Part shown: positions 12,015 to 24,428 of the stretch, piece by piece
Layout of the letters: each line of letters starts with the position of its first letter
Numbering within the stretch: position 1 is the stretch's first letter
Origin: Sinohyriopsis cumingii
Taxonomy: Eukaryota; Mollusca; Bivalvia; Unionida; Unionidae
Assembly: GCA_028554795.2 (NCBI GenBank)
Contig: CM068824.1
Location: 158,484,289-158,548,288, forward strand
Reading direction: 5' to 3'
Length of the DNA: 64,000 nt
The notes under the pieces: model-generated
Databases searched by the model: none
The model's input: the letters and a program-made list of their open reading frames with translations, nothing else
What the model was told of the DNA's origin: nothing
Position numbers and translations under genes: made by a program

Positions 12015-12657
12015 CATTTCCACACTCGTGTGTTCATTAGTACTTTCAAGACTGGACTATTGTAACTCAATTCTGTCTGGTTCATCACAATATCTACTCC
12101 AGAAACTTCAAAACACAGCTGCTCGGATCATACTTAGAGTACCACGATCAGAGCACACCTCCCCGCTGCTCTGTACCCTACACTGGCTATCCATTCGATC
12201 CAGAATCAAACACAAAATTTGTTCTCTGTGCTATGTTTCACTCTTGTCCATCATACCTATCTGACCTCACCCATGTGTACACACCAGCAAGATACTTATG
12301 CTCCTCTTCTGACAATCGTATACTCATTATTCCCACTATGAAAACAAAGTCTTACGGACAGTGTTCTTTTGCATACCAGGGCCCAACAACGTGGAATGAA
12401 TTGCCCACTGAATTTAGACACAAAGACACAGTGATCCCATTCAAGAGTGCTCTCAAAACTCACTTATTTTGACTGCAAGAACAAACTTAAAGACCTAATA
12501 ATGTTTCCTATCTTTCTCAGCATGTTCTTTATGTTTTCTAATTTCATGGTGTTTGTTTTTGTAATCATATCATTATATGTCTTTTATCTTATAGATGTTG
12601 TCTAATGTTGTAAAACGTTTAGAGCTTCTAAAGATTAGGCGCTATACAAAGTCCTCA

Positions 12658-12688
<31 letters not shown>
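12015..12688 (+). mobile_element. 5'-truncated non-LTR retrotransposon (LINE), ORF2 C-terminus and 3' tail
   Basis: The first frame (12028-12264) reads SRLDYCNSILSG...LQKLQNTAARIILRV...HTSPLLCTLHWLSIRSRI, which is the classic end of the reverse transcriptase of L2/CR1/Rex-like LINEs. It continues in a different frame (12233-12472) with SYLSDLTHVYTPARYL...GPTTWNELPTE...FKSALKTHLF and a stop at 12472, so one frameshift separates them. The 3' UTR ends with gcgctatacaaagtcctca followed by (ATT)n, the tail that primes reverse transcription. This is a dead fragment about 0.67 kb long. A second 3' tail of the same family sits at 31309. Confidence 0.85.
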
Positions 12689-14378
12689 ATTCATTATCTG
12701 CTAATTCTAAAATTTTGCTGAATGTGAAATTTATTTTTGTTAAGAATGGAACTCCAGGTTAATATCCACATACACTTTAAGAACAAAACTTAATTAAAAC
12801 CTAGACAACAAGCTATGTTTAAACCAAAATATTTATTTTCATAGATTTATTTGCGTTTTTCAACAATCAGTACATATATAAAATAATCAAATAAATTCAT
12901 AGATTGCACAAACAAAAATTATATCTTATGCATATATGTAACAATGATACTTTCATCATGCATTTAGAAAACAAAACAAAATACATTAAATCCATAAATA
13001 CAAGTTCAGTAATAATAACAATAGAAAACTGCAGTCATGGTTATGTAACATAGAACACTTTTATTCCATCAGGATTTTTAAAAAAAATACTTTGAAGAGC
13101 TTGAATAATATAACCTTTCAAAATTTAATTCCACTGTCAAAATAAATGTCAATTAGAAGAAAATAAATGTAAATCATCTGTACAATATTCTGAGTATCAA
13201 AAAGTACTTGCTCTCATTAAGGGCTATTCCAGTAAAATATACATGGGATCCAGGCAAGGCACTTTTAGTGTAAAATAGTCGCCCATAAATTCAATTTCAA
13301 ATTGTGTATTGTTTTCATATGCACTCCTTGGTCAATCCGAGTACCCTGGCATATATTTTTTTTAAAAGTACCTTGTCTGGGTACCATGCATCTTTAAATT
13401 GAATAGCACTAATGTAATTTTCCAAGTGATGCTGTAAATAACCACAAATGGTTAAAAAATGTATTTTGAAAAATCCTAAAAATGAGCTAAATATATCAAA
13501 ATTCGCATTGGCAGGTGTAGCAAATGCATCTCATCCTATATTTAGGTCACCTGGCAATTAAGGTCAATTGAGCTTATAGTATGACTGTGTCCGTTGTTTG
13601 TTATGCACCTGTCAACAATTGGTTTTTGCCACTTCGGAATCCATATTTCTGATATGATTTCAAAAAAACTTGGAATATCGGTATTTATCGTCAAAATCTC
13701 AGATGAGTGAGGCCCATGCATATTAACTGGGTGATCTTGTACTTGATTGACTAACCATGTGACTATTCTGGAGGCCATATTTGTGGTCTCATTTGGATAA
13801 AACTGGGAAGATAAGTTTATATCAGATGAGTTTGATAAAGAACAAGATCTTTGTATAATTTCGTACCTGATTGGCTACCACTTTGGAAGCCATATTTCTA
13901 ATCTGATTTTGATCCAACTTGCAAAATGGGTTTATATCAACAAGATCGTGGATGCATTTAGAAATGAGCACAATCCACACATATTCTGATCCAATTTTGA
14001 TCAGATTAAAAAATTAATTTATATCCTCGATGTCTGAGTTGTTTGCAAACAGCAACACCTATAGCTACAAATCATTACTCAAACATGGCATGATTAAAAT
14101 AGAATATCCTTGACTTTAACAGTTTCAAGGGAAATGCAAATGCATTACTACAAACAATTGATATATCTAGCTAATATTTTGATCTTCATTTAGAATACTG
14201 ATCCCAAACCTAAAAAAATAAAGCCCATTTGCGTGAACAACCTCATTATATTCAAGAAACAACTTGGAGTGCACTCTGAGAAAACAATAGCTTGAAATGT
14301 GCTGATTTTAGTAGTGCTATAAACTACCTCTGAATAAAAAAATAAATTGAAATGTGTCTGTTTGAAAAGTGCTTTATA
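12689..14378. other. Intergenic, AT-rich with a diverged array at 13540-14060
   Basis: 12690-13530 shows nothing recognisable. From 13540 to 14060, phrases such as 'gaagccatatttctgatatgatttc', 'ggaggccatatttgtggtctc' and 'ggaagccatatttctaatctg' recur about every 130-170 bp. This is a diverged tandem repeat resembling ones I associate with bivalve genomes. No gene is called. Confidence 0.5.
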
Positions 14379-14842
14379 GGTATAACGGTACCAATTGCGC
14401 AAGTCCAGGTGGGCGGAGCTTAAGGTGTATGGAACATTGTATTCAGAATTAAAGAACAACACTAGCTGTGATTGGTGCATTATGTAAGAGTTGTACTTTC
14501 GGTTTGGCTTAAAAAAATGTTGAGCCTCTTGGCAACATGTGAGTTTGTGTTAATTTCTATCTAGATCATATTTTGTATTTTTTATGATTTTTTTAAAATA
14601 TGGTACACATGGCTGAAAATGTGCTTGTTGTGACTAGATAACTCTTACCCCTGTCTAGTTCCAGTAGAGTTATCTCTCTTAAATGCAATGGAGTACCTGG
14701 TTATGTCATTGTCAAATTGACAATCTAGCATTGTTCTATATGGCAGTGTGTGACATGCATGCCCAAGTAGGACAGAAAGTATATTTATTTCACAGAACAT
14801 TAGCATTGAGGTATATGGAAAAACAATTGGTACCGTGATACC
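14379..14842. mobile_element. 464-bp terminal-inverted-repeat MITE, copy 1
   Basis: It begins GGTATAACGGTACCAATTG and ends CAATTGGTACCGTGATACC, 19-bp inverted ends with one mismatch. The length is exactly the same as the copy at 17282, and by eye the two differ only at adjacent bases near the right end (tatatgg versus tatatat). There is no coding capacity. An internal complementary pair (agataactct / agagttatct) also exists. The superfamily is not assigned because target duplications are ambiguous (TA or ATA). Confidence 0.8.
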
Positions 14843-17281
14843 TAAAGGAAAGAATAGCCTCACAGTGTATCCATAGAAACGCATACATGTGGGCGGCATT
14901 TATGAACTATACTAGTTTGATGTAGGAAAACAAATGTGTGCTGAACAGTTTTGGTCAAATATTGAAAGTTCTTTAAGAATAAAATGTATGAAATCTTCAG
15001 AAAATAGCACAAGTTGGCTTTGGATGGGGACTTTTGATAACTATAGCTATGATAGATATAGACTTGTGTTACCTGATGCCTTTATGTATGTGCTGTTACC
15101 TCCTAGATTGGAATGCATGCAACAAAATAAGTTATGGAAACATAATATAGTTGATTTTGGCCAAATATTGGCCATTTTACCTGCAAAAGATGAAAAATCA
15201 TGTGTACAAAAACAGCTTTCTTGTTCTTGTAAGGCATGCCATAAACCAGGATAGAGAACACTCCAAGTACACTTGTAGAGAGATCACTTGTACCATGTGG
15301 GATGTTCTGGCATGAGTAATTTTTAGGTAATTTATTAAGGATATGGTATTCCTTCACACTTTGATTTGAATTGTCCTGCTCTAATTGTCCATTTTTTTTT
15401 ACACTTTCCTGCTTTGAAATTGTTCATGTAGTTAGTTCAGTTCTCTTGCATTCCCTTTTGTTGAAGTAGCAGTGAATACCAACAAACAAGAACAGTTTCC
15501 TTAAGTCATCATTTCCCATTGGCACTTGTATAAGCCCAATTATAATCTACTATTGACTTTCAATTAATCCTATTTCTTTCTGTCAAGCTGCTCTTGTGGA
15601 ATTTCCATGTTTGGTCCAACATTACAGAATGATAACCATTTTAGTCACACAGTGCGTATTCATTCCATTCAAATCCACACTGTTCTTGAAACTTTGCATC
15701 CCATCGCAAGAATCCAAATTGGCATGAGATGATATCTGCATGGTTATGGAAGGCTGCACTCTACATGCCGGCATTGTAGAAAATATGAACTATGTGATAT
15801 GAAAGAGCTGCGTCATCTTAGAAATTAAAATTACATGACTCTTGAGGTCTCCACTAAATATAGGAGTCTAAATGTTAGGTTCTCACTTTATCAGTAATGT
15901 ATTTTGAGATAATTTAATTGCAATGAAGTTAATACAGGTTGTTGATGAACTCATCTATATTACATGGATACTGTATTAGAGGTTACCACACCTTATGTAT
16001 ATCATTCAGTTATCTCCCTTACACCAGTCATAACATTTCAAGGAAATAAAATCTCACATTTTCAGTGACTGGTTATGAAAATAAAGAGAAGATTTGTGAA
16101 GTATTATATTAGCCCTCAATCTTGATGCAAATGTAAGTAGAAGCAATTTAATAATTTCTCACAGTAAAGTTTACAAGTTTAAAAACTGATAAGGTATGTT
16201 CTGCTTGGATCTGAGATAAGTTTCTCTCTATCTTATGCCAATTATTATTAAATTCTTATGTAGAAGAAATATACTTTATATGTATCTATATTATCTAAAT
16301 TATTCACCCTTTTATATTAGATGGAAATGAACACAACTTCACTTGAAATTTGGGTACCTGTAAGGGATGTTATAGCACAGTTGCCTTTGGGCTGTCCTTG
16401 GACCTGTTGGGCCCTGCCCCATATATTTGTCCAAGGTAAGGTCATCAAACTTTCACTTCTCATTTCTCGCATTGCTGATTTTGCCTCCTTTAATTCCTTT
16501 ATCATAAGCTACCTCTCCCTTTTAGATAAACACTTTCCTCCTGTTTTTAACTCCATTTGATGTGCTAAACTTAGTGTTTATATTTGGCATTTTTCTGTAT
16601 TTTATTCCCCTAATTTCACCCCCTAATCCAACATAACCACTTATAAGCTGTGATTTACTATATTTGGTGACTAATTGGCTTATTGAAACAATTTTATTCA
16701 CATTACAAAGGAGGAAAGCTTACTATTTGTGTTACAAAGAGGATGGGTAGGTGGACCTTTGTGTGAGGACTGGTGGTTAGTGACCTCTTGTATCTGCAGA
16801 TAGTGTAAAGTGGTCAAAGCTTATACTTTATAATAAGATTGGGTCATGTCCACCGGTCCCTGATGTTAAGTTCTGCACCTACCAAACAAATATAAATTCC
16901 TTTCTTTTAGGTGAATTGTACATTTTGAAGTAGGACAGGTACATACTATTTGGTACATTGACCTTTGACCTAGTTATTACATAATATGACATAATGTGAT
17001 TTATCCCATATCACCTATGTGAAGTTCAATAAGTGCTGATATGAATAAGATACAACTCATAGTTGAAAGAATTCATTTTATTTCAAAAGATGATTTTGAT
17101 GGTGAAGCAAAAGTATGAAAACAATAGTTCAAACAGCTCAATGACATTTCTATACACATTCATATAAGACATAGGCTAGTACCTCATCAAATTGTTTTTC
17201 ACAAGTGAGACTAAGTATATTTGTTACTTATACAGTCCCGAACTATTTCACAGATTATTGGAAAAATTAAGGTTTGCTATA
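14843..17281. other. Spacer between the two MITE copies
   Basis: AT-rich sequence with short random open frames. I see no domain, tRNA, or tandem repeat. Confidence 0.4.
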
Positions 17282-17745
17282 GGTATAACGGTACCAATTG
17301 CGCAAGTCCAGGTGGGCGGAGCTTAAGGTGTATGGAACATTGTATTCAGAATTAAAGAACAACACTAGCTGTGATTGGTGCATTATGTAAGAGTTGTACT
17401 TTCGGTTTGGCTTAAAAAAATGTTGAGCCTCTTGGCAACATGTGAGTTTGTGTTAATTTCTATCTAGATCATATTTTGTATTTTTTATGATTTTTTTAAA
17501 ATATGGTACACATGGCTGAAAATGTGCTTGTTGTGACTAGATAACTCTTACCCCTGTCTAGTTCCAGTAGAGTTATCTCTCTTAAATGCAATGGAGTACC
17601 TGGTTATGTCATTGTCAAATTGACAATCTAGCATTGTTCTATATGGCAGTGTGTGACATGCATGCCCAAGTAGGACAGAAAGTATATTTATTTCACAGAA
17701 CATTAGCATTGAGGTATATATAAAAACAATTGGTACCGTGATACC
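17282..17745. mobile_element. 464-bp terminal-inverted-repeat MITE, copy 2
   Basis: Direct-orientation copy of the element at 14379, about 99.5% identical by eye and with identical length and inverted ends. The sequence after it (tataaactacctctgaataaa at about 17761) matches the sequence just before copy 1 (about 14319), so the two copies may share more history than independent insertion. Confidence 0.8.
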
Positions 17746-17996
17746 ATAAACTACCTTGAACTATAAACTACCTCTGAATAAAAAATAAGCCTGAAATTGC
17801 CCATTTTAGCAGTACAAGTGCAAAAATGAGCAACATCTCTGGCAAATTGCATGTATACATGAAAAATGGACCAAGAAGTGCAACTAAAAATCGTTCAAGC
17901 AGAACCATATGCACATGTTCACCGGATTTCAGTAATGGTTTCATGCAATTCATTAAAAGCTGTGGGACAAGTTTCATCCACAATAATGATCGTTTT

Positions 17997-17998
<2 letters not shown>

Positions 17999-18049
<51 letters not shown>
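17999..18049. repeat. TA microsatellite
   Basis: About 25 uninterrupted AT units. Confidence 0.95.
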
Positions 18050-18053
<4 letters not shown>

Positions 18054-18455
18054 GAACATTACTTAAGTTACCCATTGAATTAACAATGTAATTACTATGC
18101 ATAATTTATAGACGAAAAACGTGCTTTATATATAGTGGTATGTATAATGTACTTGTATAACGCATGTCTTTCAGTGTTTTAGCAAATGAATGTTGTTACC
18201 TGCATTGTTTATTGGGACATTCTGTCTCATGATAAGGATAGGATAAAGAGATTCTGTATGTACTGTGCATAGGGTATTTTGTGCATATTTTACATTGTTA
18301 GTAATGAAAGTATGATTAAATTACCTAGTATCATGTATAATTTAGACAGGACATTGTCAATTCATTCCACAATTCCAATGTTTTCCTGTACACTCACTGC
18401 CAATACATACTAATTTGCCATGTGCACTCTTGGTAAGCAAGTGCTATGCAATCTG

Positions 18456-18490
18456 ATTGGCTATTGGTCCCATGACCTTTTTCTATAAAA
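18456..18490 (+). promoter_or_regulatory. Promoter-like cluster: two ATTGG boxes and a TATA box
   Basis: ATTGG (reverse CCAAT) occurs at 18456-18460 and 18463-18467, followed by TATAAAA at 18484-18490. The spacing is compact, like retroviral-type LTR promoters or histone-like genes. No downstream gene is recognised, and no LTR ends or primer-binding site were found, so it may be a solo LTR remnant or chance. Confidence 0.3.
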
Positions 18491-20694
18491 AGCACCATCT
18501 ATGTGTAATAGAGAGTTTCACTGTAATCTTGTCCAGTGTTCAGAAGAGACATAAGTAAAGAACTGGGTGACATTGTACTCATTTCATCTATTTTATAATA
18601 TCTCATGTTAGATAACCATAGTCAAAGTTGCACTGGTTAGTACCTTATGAAATCTGATATGCATTCTTTGAATTGCAGCAAACTTTAAAGTTGGATGCAT
18701 TGAGCATTAAAATTTTATTGCATTTAAGTGAGAAAAGTCTTTGTGAAGGGTCACTTCGACCTTTCTTCATTTATCTCCCCCCCCCCATGTCAGAGTAAAC
18801 TTTAAAGGGACAGCATTCCAACTCAGTGAAATTGACCGGGTATCTTAACATGGTCCTTAGAAAGTAAACATTTGAGCTATCAACTCTAACCTCTTGGTAG
18901 GAACCTATGTCCACTTATCATTTTTTTTTCAATAGGAAATTTCATGCACTGTCGTTAACAGATTCTGAGCTGTCTAAACCTGATGAAAGTAATGATTTCT
19001 TTGGGAAAAATTAGGGACCACTGCCTACAATTGGGCAGAATAAATTAGGGTGTACACTTTAGAGCAATCAGACTTTAAAGTGACGACCTTAGTTTAAAAT
19101 CTTTAGTCTGAAAATTTCCTAAAAGAGGAAACTTAAGAGCTTTCCTCGTGAAACAAGAAAGGGACCAGGTGGTCTTCTTATAAAAAGAAAGACAGGTTTT
19201 AGTGCTAGGATGCACAAGTTCTGAAAGAGAACTGCAATAAGGTACACAAATTTAGTTTCACGTAATATTCTATTATTTGATTGTTTGTTCTATTCAAATG
19301 TGGTTGCTATGACTAGATTTCCATATTATGCATCATTTATTCAATTTTATGGAAATGTGTTGATGCTAGAATTGTTATGCAAATTACCTTTTAATTTTAC
19401 AGTTATTAGTTCATTGGTAGAATTGACTGCATGCGATCCAAATGTTCGTATGTGTAGGATTTCATAGGGTTATATGAAATAACTTCCTTTGTTTGTTAGG
19501 ACGATACAGATATCATGAATTAACGATACTTACCTAATTATATCTGATTTTGTAATGTTTGGATAATCTTATAGGTTAAGGATTGCTGTGAATTACATTT
19601 TGTGAATTTCATGCAATAGTAATCAAAAATGAAGTAGCATATGTAAAATAATACAGTAATATTCGACAGACGCTCATGTGGTAATATAAGACTTGCCGCT
19701 GGAAGCGAGGTCAATGTCCTACTGTACTAAGTCAGAATTTACGCAGTGTGTGGATAGCAACATGCTCTGAATATCGTAAGTGAATTGTATGTACCTCTAT
19801 AGAGTGGGGTATACAGAATTATGGGGTAATTTTGTCCTTTAAGAACAGCTTTCTGAGAGAAAGACGAGACAGTCTGAAGACAGAAGTCCAGGGAAAGAAA
19901 GAAGGACGAGATCAGAAGAAAAGGACCAGGAAGTCCATGAAGGGGCAAAGCATAGAGCTTTGGAAGGATGAAGTAGGAGACGTTGATAAACAGTCAAAGG
20001 GAAGGAAGGTGATACAATCAATTGTGGACATTGCGTTCTTTTCACCTCTCGTTATGATGATGAAATAAATCCGATTTAGACACACCTGTTAAATTCTATT
20101 TATATAATCTAACTTGAATTGGAATTGCTGTTATTAATTTGTTCTGATTAAATTTGCTATTTTCTTGTCAAAAGGGGGCTCATATTGCTTATTTCTCCCC
20201 AGTATTCTCGCTCAGTTTTCTGTCGAAATTCCATTCTTCTTTCACTCCCACTGGGCTATAATATCGAGGGAGGTCATCCTCTAGATAACGCCAGCCAAAT
20301 TCAGTTAACCACCCCTCTTACTAAGAGGGCAACATTACAATGACATAAGACTTAAATTATAAATGGGATAAATCAGTTCAAATGTATTCTTCAATCCAAT
20401 CAGAGAGAAGTGGAGAAGGTGCAATTACCTTTGAAACTACACTGCACCTTCCACAACAGAAGTCAATCACCTTTGTCTCCCATTTATGTCTGGTTTGCAC
20501 AAGTCTGTTGTTAAATCTTAAATGGTTATGTGTATTTAATTGTATTGACATTCAGTAATTACATATTCAACTGTTCTTATATTTAAGGTAATTTACAAAT
20601 AAATACTTTCAATATTTATTCTATACAGACTTGTATTATTCTTTCTAATCAAAAACTACACCGGAGAACCCAAAAATCTTGTAGCCTGGATTAG

Positions 20695-20696
<2 letters not shown>

Positions 20697-20759
<63 letters not shown>

Positions 20760-20905
20760 GCACACACACACACAAAAAGGGGCACAACTCTGGAAAGACA
20801 CATTTGAACATGAAGATAGGGGATATATATATATATATATACACGCACACGCACACACACACAAAAAGGGGCACAACTCTGGAAAGACACATTTGAAAAT
20901 GAAGA
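20697..20905. repeat. Duplicated block with (TA)n and (CA)n microsatellites
   Basis: Two units of about 125 bp in the longer copy, each reading ggggata(TA)n, CGCACACACA..., then aaaaaggggcacaactctgg and aaagacacatttgaa. The TA tract is about 30 units in the first copy and 10 in the second, so the slippage happened after the duplication. Confidence 0.9.
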
Positions 20906-21480
20906 CAGAAGAATATGCACATAATTGCCTGATGTCAAAAGAGTTGACTGGGTTTCAGGAAGTTCATCAAAATGTGTGGGATTTGTCAAGACCACAACGC
21001 TTGAGGTAATTCATCAAAATGTATGGGACTAGTCTTGCACCCAAGAATTGATGTCTGTGATTAAAATTATTCTTTTTCCCCAATGATCCACAGATTCACC
21101 ATAATACCAATTTTGTTGATCCTGCCTATATTTCACTGTACCATGTACTTTTATATTTTAGTCATTTCCATTCTTTTTCTTTAGATTTGTATGTGCTTTC
21201 TTGCTCTTTTGATCATAGTTATGATCACCCTTGCTCTTGCAGTCTGATTTCTAATGTTTGGGTCCTGCCTGTGCACCTTAGAAAAATTGCTACATCTTTC
21301 CAGTTGTCAGATCACAATATAGTCAATGTTTGATAACAACAATGATTTACAAATCTGTTATTTGGTCTAATTCTTCAGTTTTCACTGAATGAACAAACAT
21401 CACCTTTTTACAGTGATTAATTTATGGCACTAGCCTAATACCCATTATCATTTTATATCACCAGTATTGAAACTACCCGG

Positions 21481-22970
21481 TAGTGCATTGGTACAGTGTA
21501 CCAGACTGGTTTGGAATGAAATTAATGCATTGGTACAGAGCACCAGGCTGGTTTGGAATGAAATTAATGCATTGGTACAGAGCACCAGACTGGTTTGGAA
21601 TGAAATTAATGCATTGGTACAGAGCACCAGGCTGGTTTGGAATGAAATTAATGCATTGGTACAGAGCACCAGGCTGGTTTGGAATGAAATTAATGCATTG
21701 GTACAGAGCACCAGGCTAGTCTGGAATGAAATTAATGCATTGGTACAGAGCACCAGGCTAGTCTGGAATGAAATTAATGCATTGGTCAAGAACAACAGGC
21801 TAGTCTGGAATGAAATTAATGCATTGGTACAGAGCACCAGACTAGTCTGGAATGAAATTAATGCATTGGTACAGAGCACCAGGCTAGTTTGGAATGAAAT
21901 TAATGCATTGGTACAGAGCACCAGGCTAGTCTGGAATGAAATTAATGCATTGGTACAGAGCACCAGGCTGGTTTGGAATGAAATAATGCATTGGTACAGA
22001 GCACCAGGCTGGTTTGGAATGAAATAATGCATTGGTACAGAGCACCAGGCTGGTTTGGAATGAAATAATGCATTGGTACAGAGCACCAGGCTGGTTTGGA
22101 ATGAAATAATGCATTGGTACAGAGCACCAGGCTGGTTTGGAATGAAATTAATGCATTGGTACAGAGCACCAGGCTAGTCTGGAATGAAATTAATGCATTG
22201 GTACAGAACACCAGACTGGTTTGGAATGAAATAATGCATTGGTACAGAGCACCAGGCTGGTTTGGAATGAAATTAATGCATTGGTACAGAACACCAGACT
22301 GGTTTGGAATGAAATAATGCATTGGTACAGAGCACCAGGCTAGTCTGGAATGAAATAATGCATTGGTCAAGAACACTAGGCTAGTTTGGAATGAAATTAA
22401 TGCATTGGTACAGAGCACCAGGCTAGTCTGGAATGAAATAATGCATTGGTCAAGAACAACAGGCTAGTTTGGAATGAAATTAATGCATTGGTACAGAGCA
22501 CCAGACTGGTTTGGAATGAAATTAATGTATTGGTACAGAGCGCCAGACTGGTTTGGAATGAAATTAATGCATTGGTACAGAGCACCAGGCTGGTTTGGAA
22601 TGAAATAATGCATTGGTCAAGAACAACAGGCTAGTCTGGAATGAAATTAATGCATCGGTACAGAGCACCAGACTGGTTTGGAATGAAATGAATGCATTGG
22701 TACAGAGTACCAGACTGGTTTGGAATGAAATTAATGCATTGGTACAGAGCACCAGGCTGGATTGGAATGAAATAATGCATTGGTCAAGAACACTAGGCTA
22801 GTTTGGAATGAAATTAATGCATTGGTACAGAGCACCAGACTGGTTTGGAATGAAATAATGCATTGGTAAAGAACACCAGGCTAGTTTGGAATGAAATTAA
22901 TGCATTGGTCCAGTGTACCAGACTAGTTCAGAATGAAATTAATGCCTTGGTCCAGAGCACCAGGCTGATA
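21481..22970. repeat. 42/41-bp minisatellite, about 35 copies
   Basis: The unit is gcattggtacagagcaccag plus gctggtttggaatgaaattaat. Some units lose one T (gaaataatgc, 41 bp) and some carry a 'tcaagaacaacagg' variant in place of 'tacagagcaccagg'. The 42-bp length equals 14 codons, so long open frames arise on both strands (up to 212 residues); the 41-bp units shift frame. The array lies about 0.9 kb beyond the stop codon of the - strand pseudokinase gene. Confidence 0.95.
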
Positions 22971-23675
22971 TAGGCTAGCATTAAATTTTAGTCATGATTA
23001 CAGAATACATATAGGCAAAGCATTCATTTCTAGCCCTGTGTATAGAATACACATAGGCTAGCATTAATTTTAAGCCATGAGTATAGAATACATATAGGCC
23101 AGCATTAATTTCAAACCCTGATTACAGAATAGATATGGGCCAGCATTAATTTCTAGCAATGATTATATTACAGCATAGATATAGGCCAGCATTAATTTCT
23201 AGCAAAGATTATATTACAGCATAGATATAGGCCAGCATTAATTTCTAGCACTGATTATATTACAGAATAGATATAGGCCAGCATTAATTTCTAGCAATGA
23301 TTATAATACAGCATAGATATAGGCCAGCATTAATTTCTAGCAATGATTATATTACAGAATAGATATAGGCCAGCATTAATTTCTAGCAATGATTATAATA
23401 CAGCATAGATATAGGCCAGCATTAATTTCTAGCAATGGTTATATTATAGAATAGATATAGGCCAGCATTAATTTCTAGCAATGATTATATTACATAATAG
23501 ATATAGGCCAGTATTAATTTCTAGCACTGATTATATTACAGAACAGATATATGATAGCTTTAATTTCCTACACTGATTATATTATGGAATAGATATAGGC
23601 CAGCATTATTATATTAAAGAATAGATATAGGCCAGCATTAATTTCTAGCATTGATTATAGAATACATATAGTACA
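22971..23675. repeat. 46-bp minisatellite, about 14 copies
   Basis: The unit is ataggccagcattaatttct plus agcaatgattatattacagaatagat, adjoining the 42-bp array without a gap. Units at the edges are more diverged (ctagccctgtgtatagaatac at the left). It may form part of, or lie just beyond, the 3' UTR of the pseudokinase gene. Confidence 0.92.
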
Positions 23676-23909
23676 CACATTTAAAACCTAATGTCTGCAA
23701 AGATTCAAAACTACAAGAAAAGATGCAGGTTAAAGTTGCACCACAATAATTCCAGCAGTATCTTACATGGTGGACCGGTAAACCTAACACTATATGTGTA
23801 CCTGTCTCATTCATGGTGGGTTCATGGAAAATGTACAGAAACATAAAAAACAACATTCTGTACAGGCAGATCAGCTAGAAATAGTTCTGGCTCAGTGGCA
23901 TGCAAGACA

Positions 23910-24428
23910 CTACAAATGCTCCATTCTCTTCACCAAAGACTTTGGTGATGACTTCATTGCAATACAGTCCTCAATAATGTTCCACCATCTAGCACGCCTG
24001 GCATCCTCAGCTAAATAAACATCTCCAATAAACCAGGGATCTCTCCGAGGCTGGAACTTGGTAATCAAGGATTTGAGGTAGTCTATATCTGGCAGATTTT
24101 TATCAGAATCTGACATACTCTCTTCTTCCTCACCGGAGCTGCTGTCATGTGGAGTAGAACCCATTGGTCCCCAATTTAGGGAATGATCTATAGGCATTGT
24201 GCTGTCCTGCTCGTATACACGCATACAGGTCCAGATCTCCCACATTAGGACTCCTAGGCTGTATAGGTCATGGATGTTCTGGTACCGTACTGGTGTACTT
24301 GCCAGCAATTCAGGACATATGCAGCAGTATTTGGAGATGTTGAATTGTTTTGACATCATATCTCGCTTAATGTCCACTTTTACATCTGCGCTGATGTTGG
24401 TGATCACTACCTTTCCACACGTGTTAAC
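23910..24428 (-). CDS. Pseudokinase multidomain gene, terminal exon (visible residues 492-663)
   Basis: Acceptor gattgcag|GTTAAC at 24429-24430 (read on the - strand), phase 0, continuing directly from the exon ending at 30470. It encodes the kinase C-lobe. The position of the Mg-binding DFG reads NIS (about residues 502-504, in VVITNIS), the APE-like motif is CPELL, and the strongly conserved alpha-F motif is DLYSLGVLMWEIW. After it comes an acidic insert (SSSGEEEESMSDSD) and a last helical part (RARWWNIIEDCIAMKSS) before TAG at 23910-23912. The alpha-F motif makes the kinase fold secure, and the loss of DFG makes catalysis unlikely. The C-lobe resembles TKL/RIPK/DSTYK-type kinases, but the exact family is not certain. 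No clear polyadenylation signal was found before the minisatellites. Confidence 0.75.
   Translation of the reverse strand, partial: VNTCGKVVITNISADVKVDIKRDMMSKQFNISKYCCICPELLASTPVRYQNIHDLYSLGVLMWEIWTCMRVYEQDSTMPIDHSLNWGPMGSTPHDSSSGEEEESMSDSDKNLPDIDYLKSLITKFQPRRDPWFIGDVYLAEDARRARWWNIIEDCIAMKSSPKSLVKRMEHL

Larger units (their letters stand above)
17746..21480. other. Intergenic region, no recognised exon
   Basis: Holds a TA microsatellite (17999-18049), a promoter-like CCAAT/TATA cluster (18456-18490), a run of Cs at about 18777-18786, and a duplicated TA/CA microsatellite block (20697-20905). The + frame at 19832-20068 is Lys/Arg/Glu-rich but resembles no family I know. No gene is called. Confidence 0.4.

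Noticed and set aside
19832..20068. Lys/Glu-rich 78-codon frame
   Set aside because: No family resemblance, no splice partners, and an overlapping frame of similar size on the other strand.
21448..22086. Long overlapping open frames on both strands (186-212 codons)
   Set aside because: They run through a 42-bp (14-codon) minisatellite; openness on both strands is a consequence of the repeat period.
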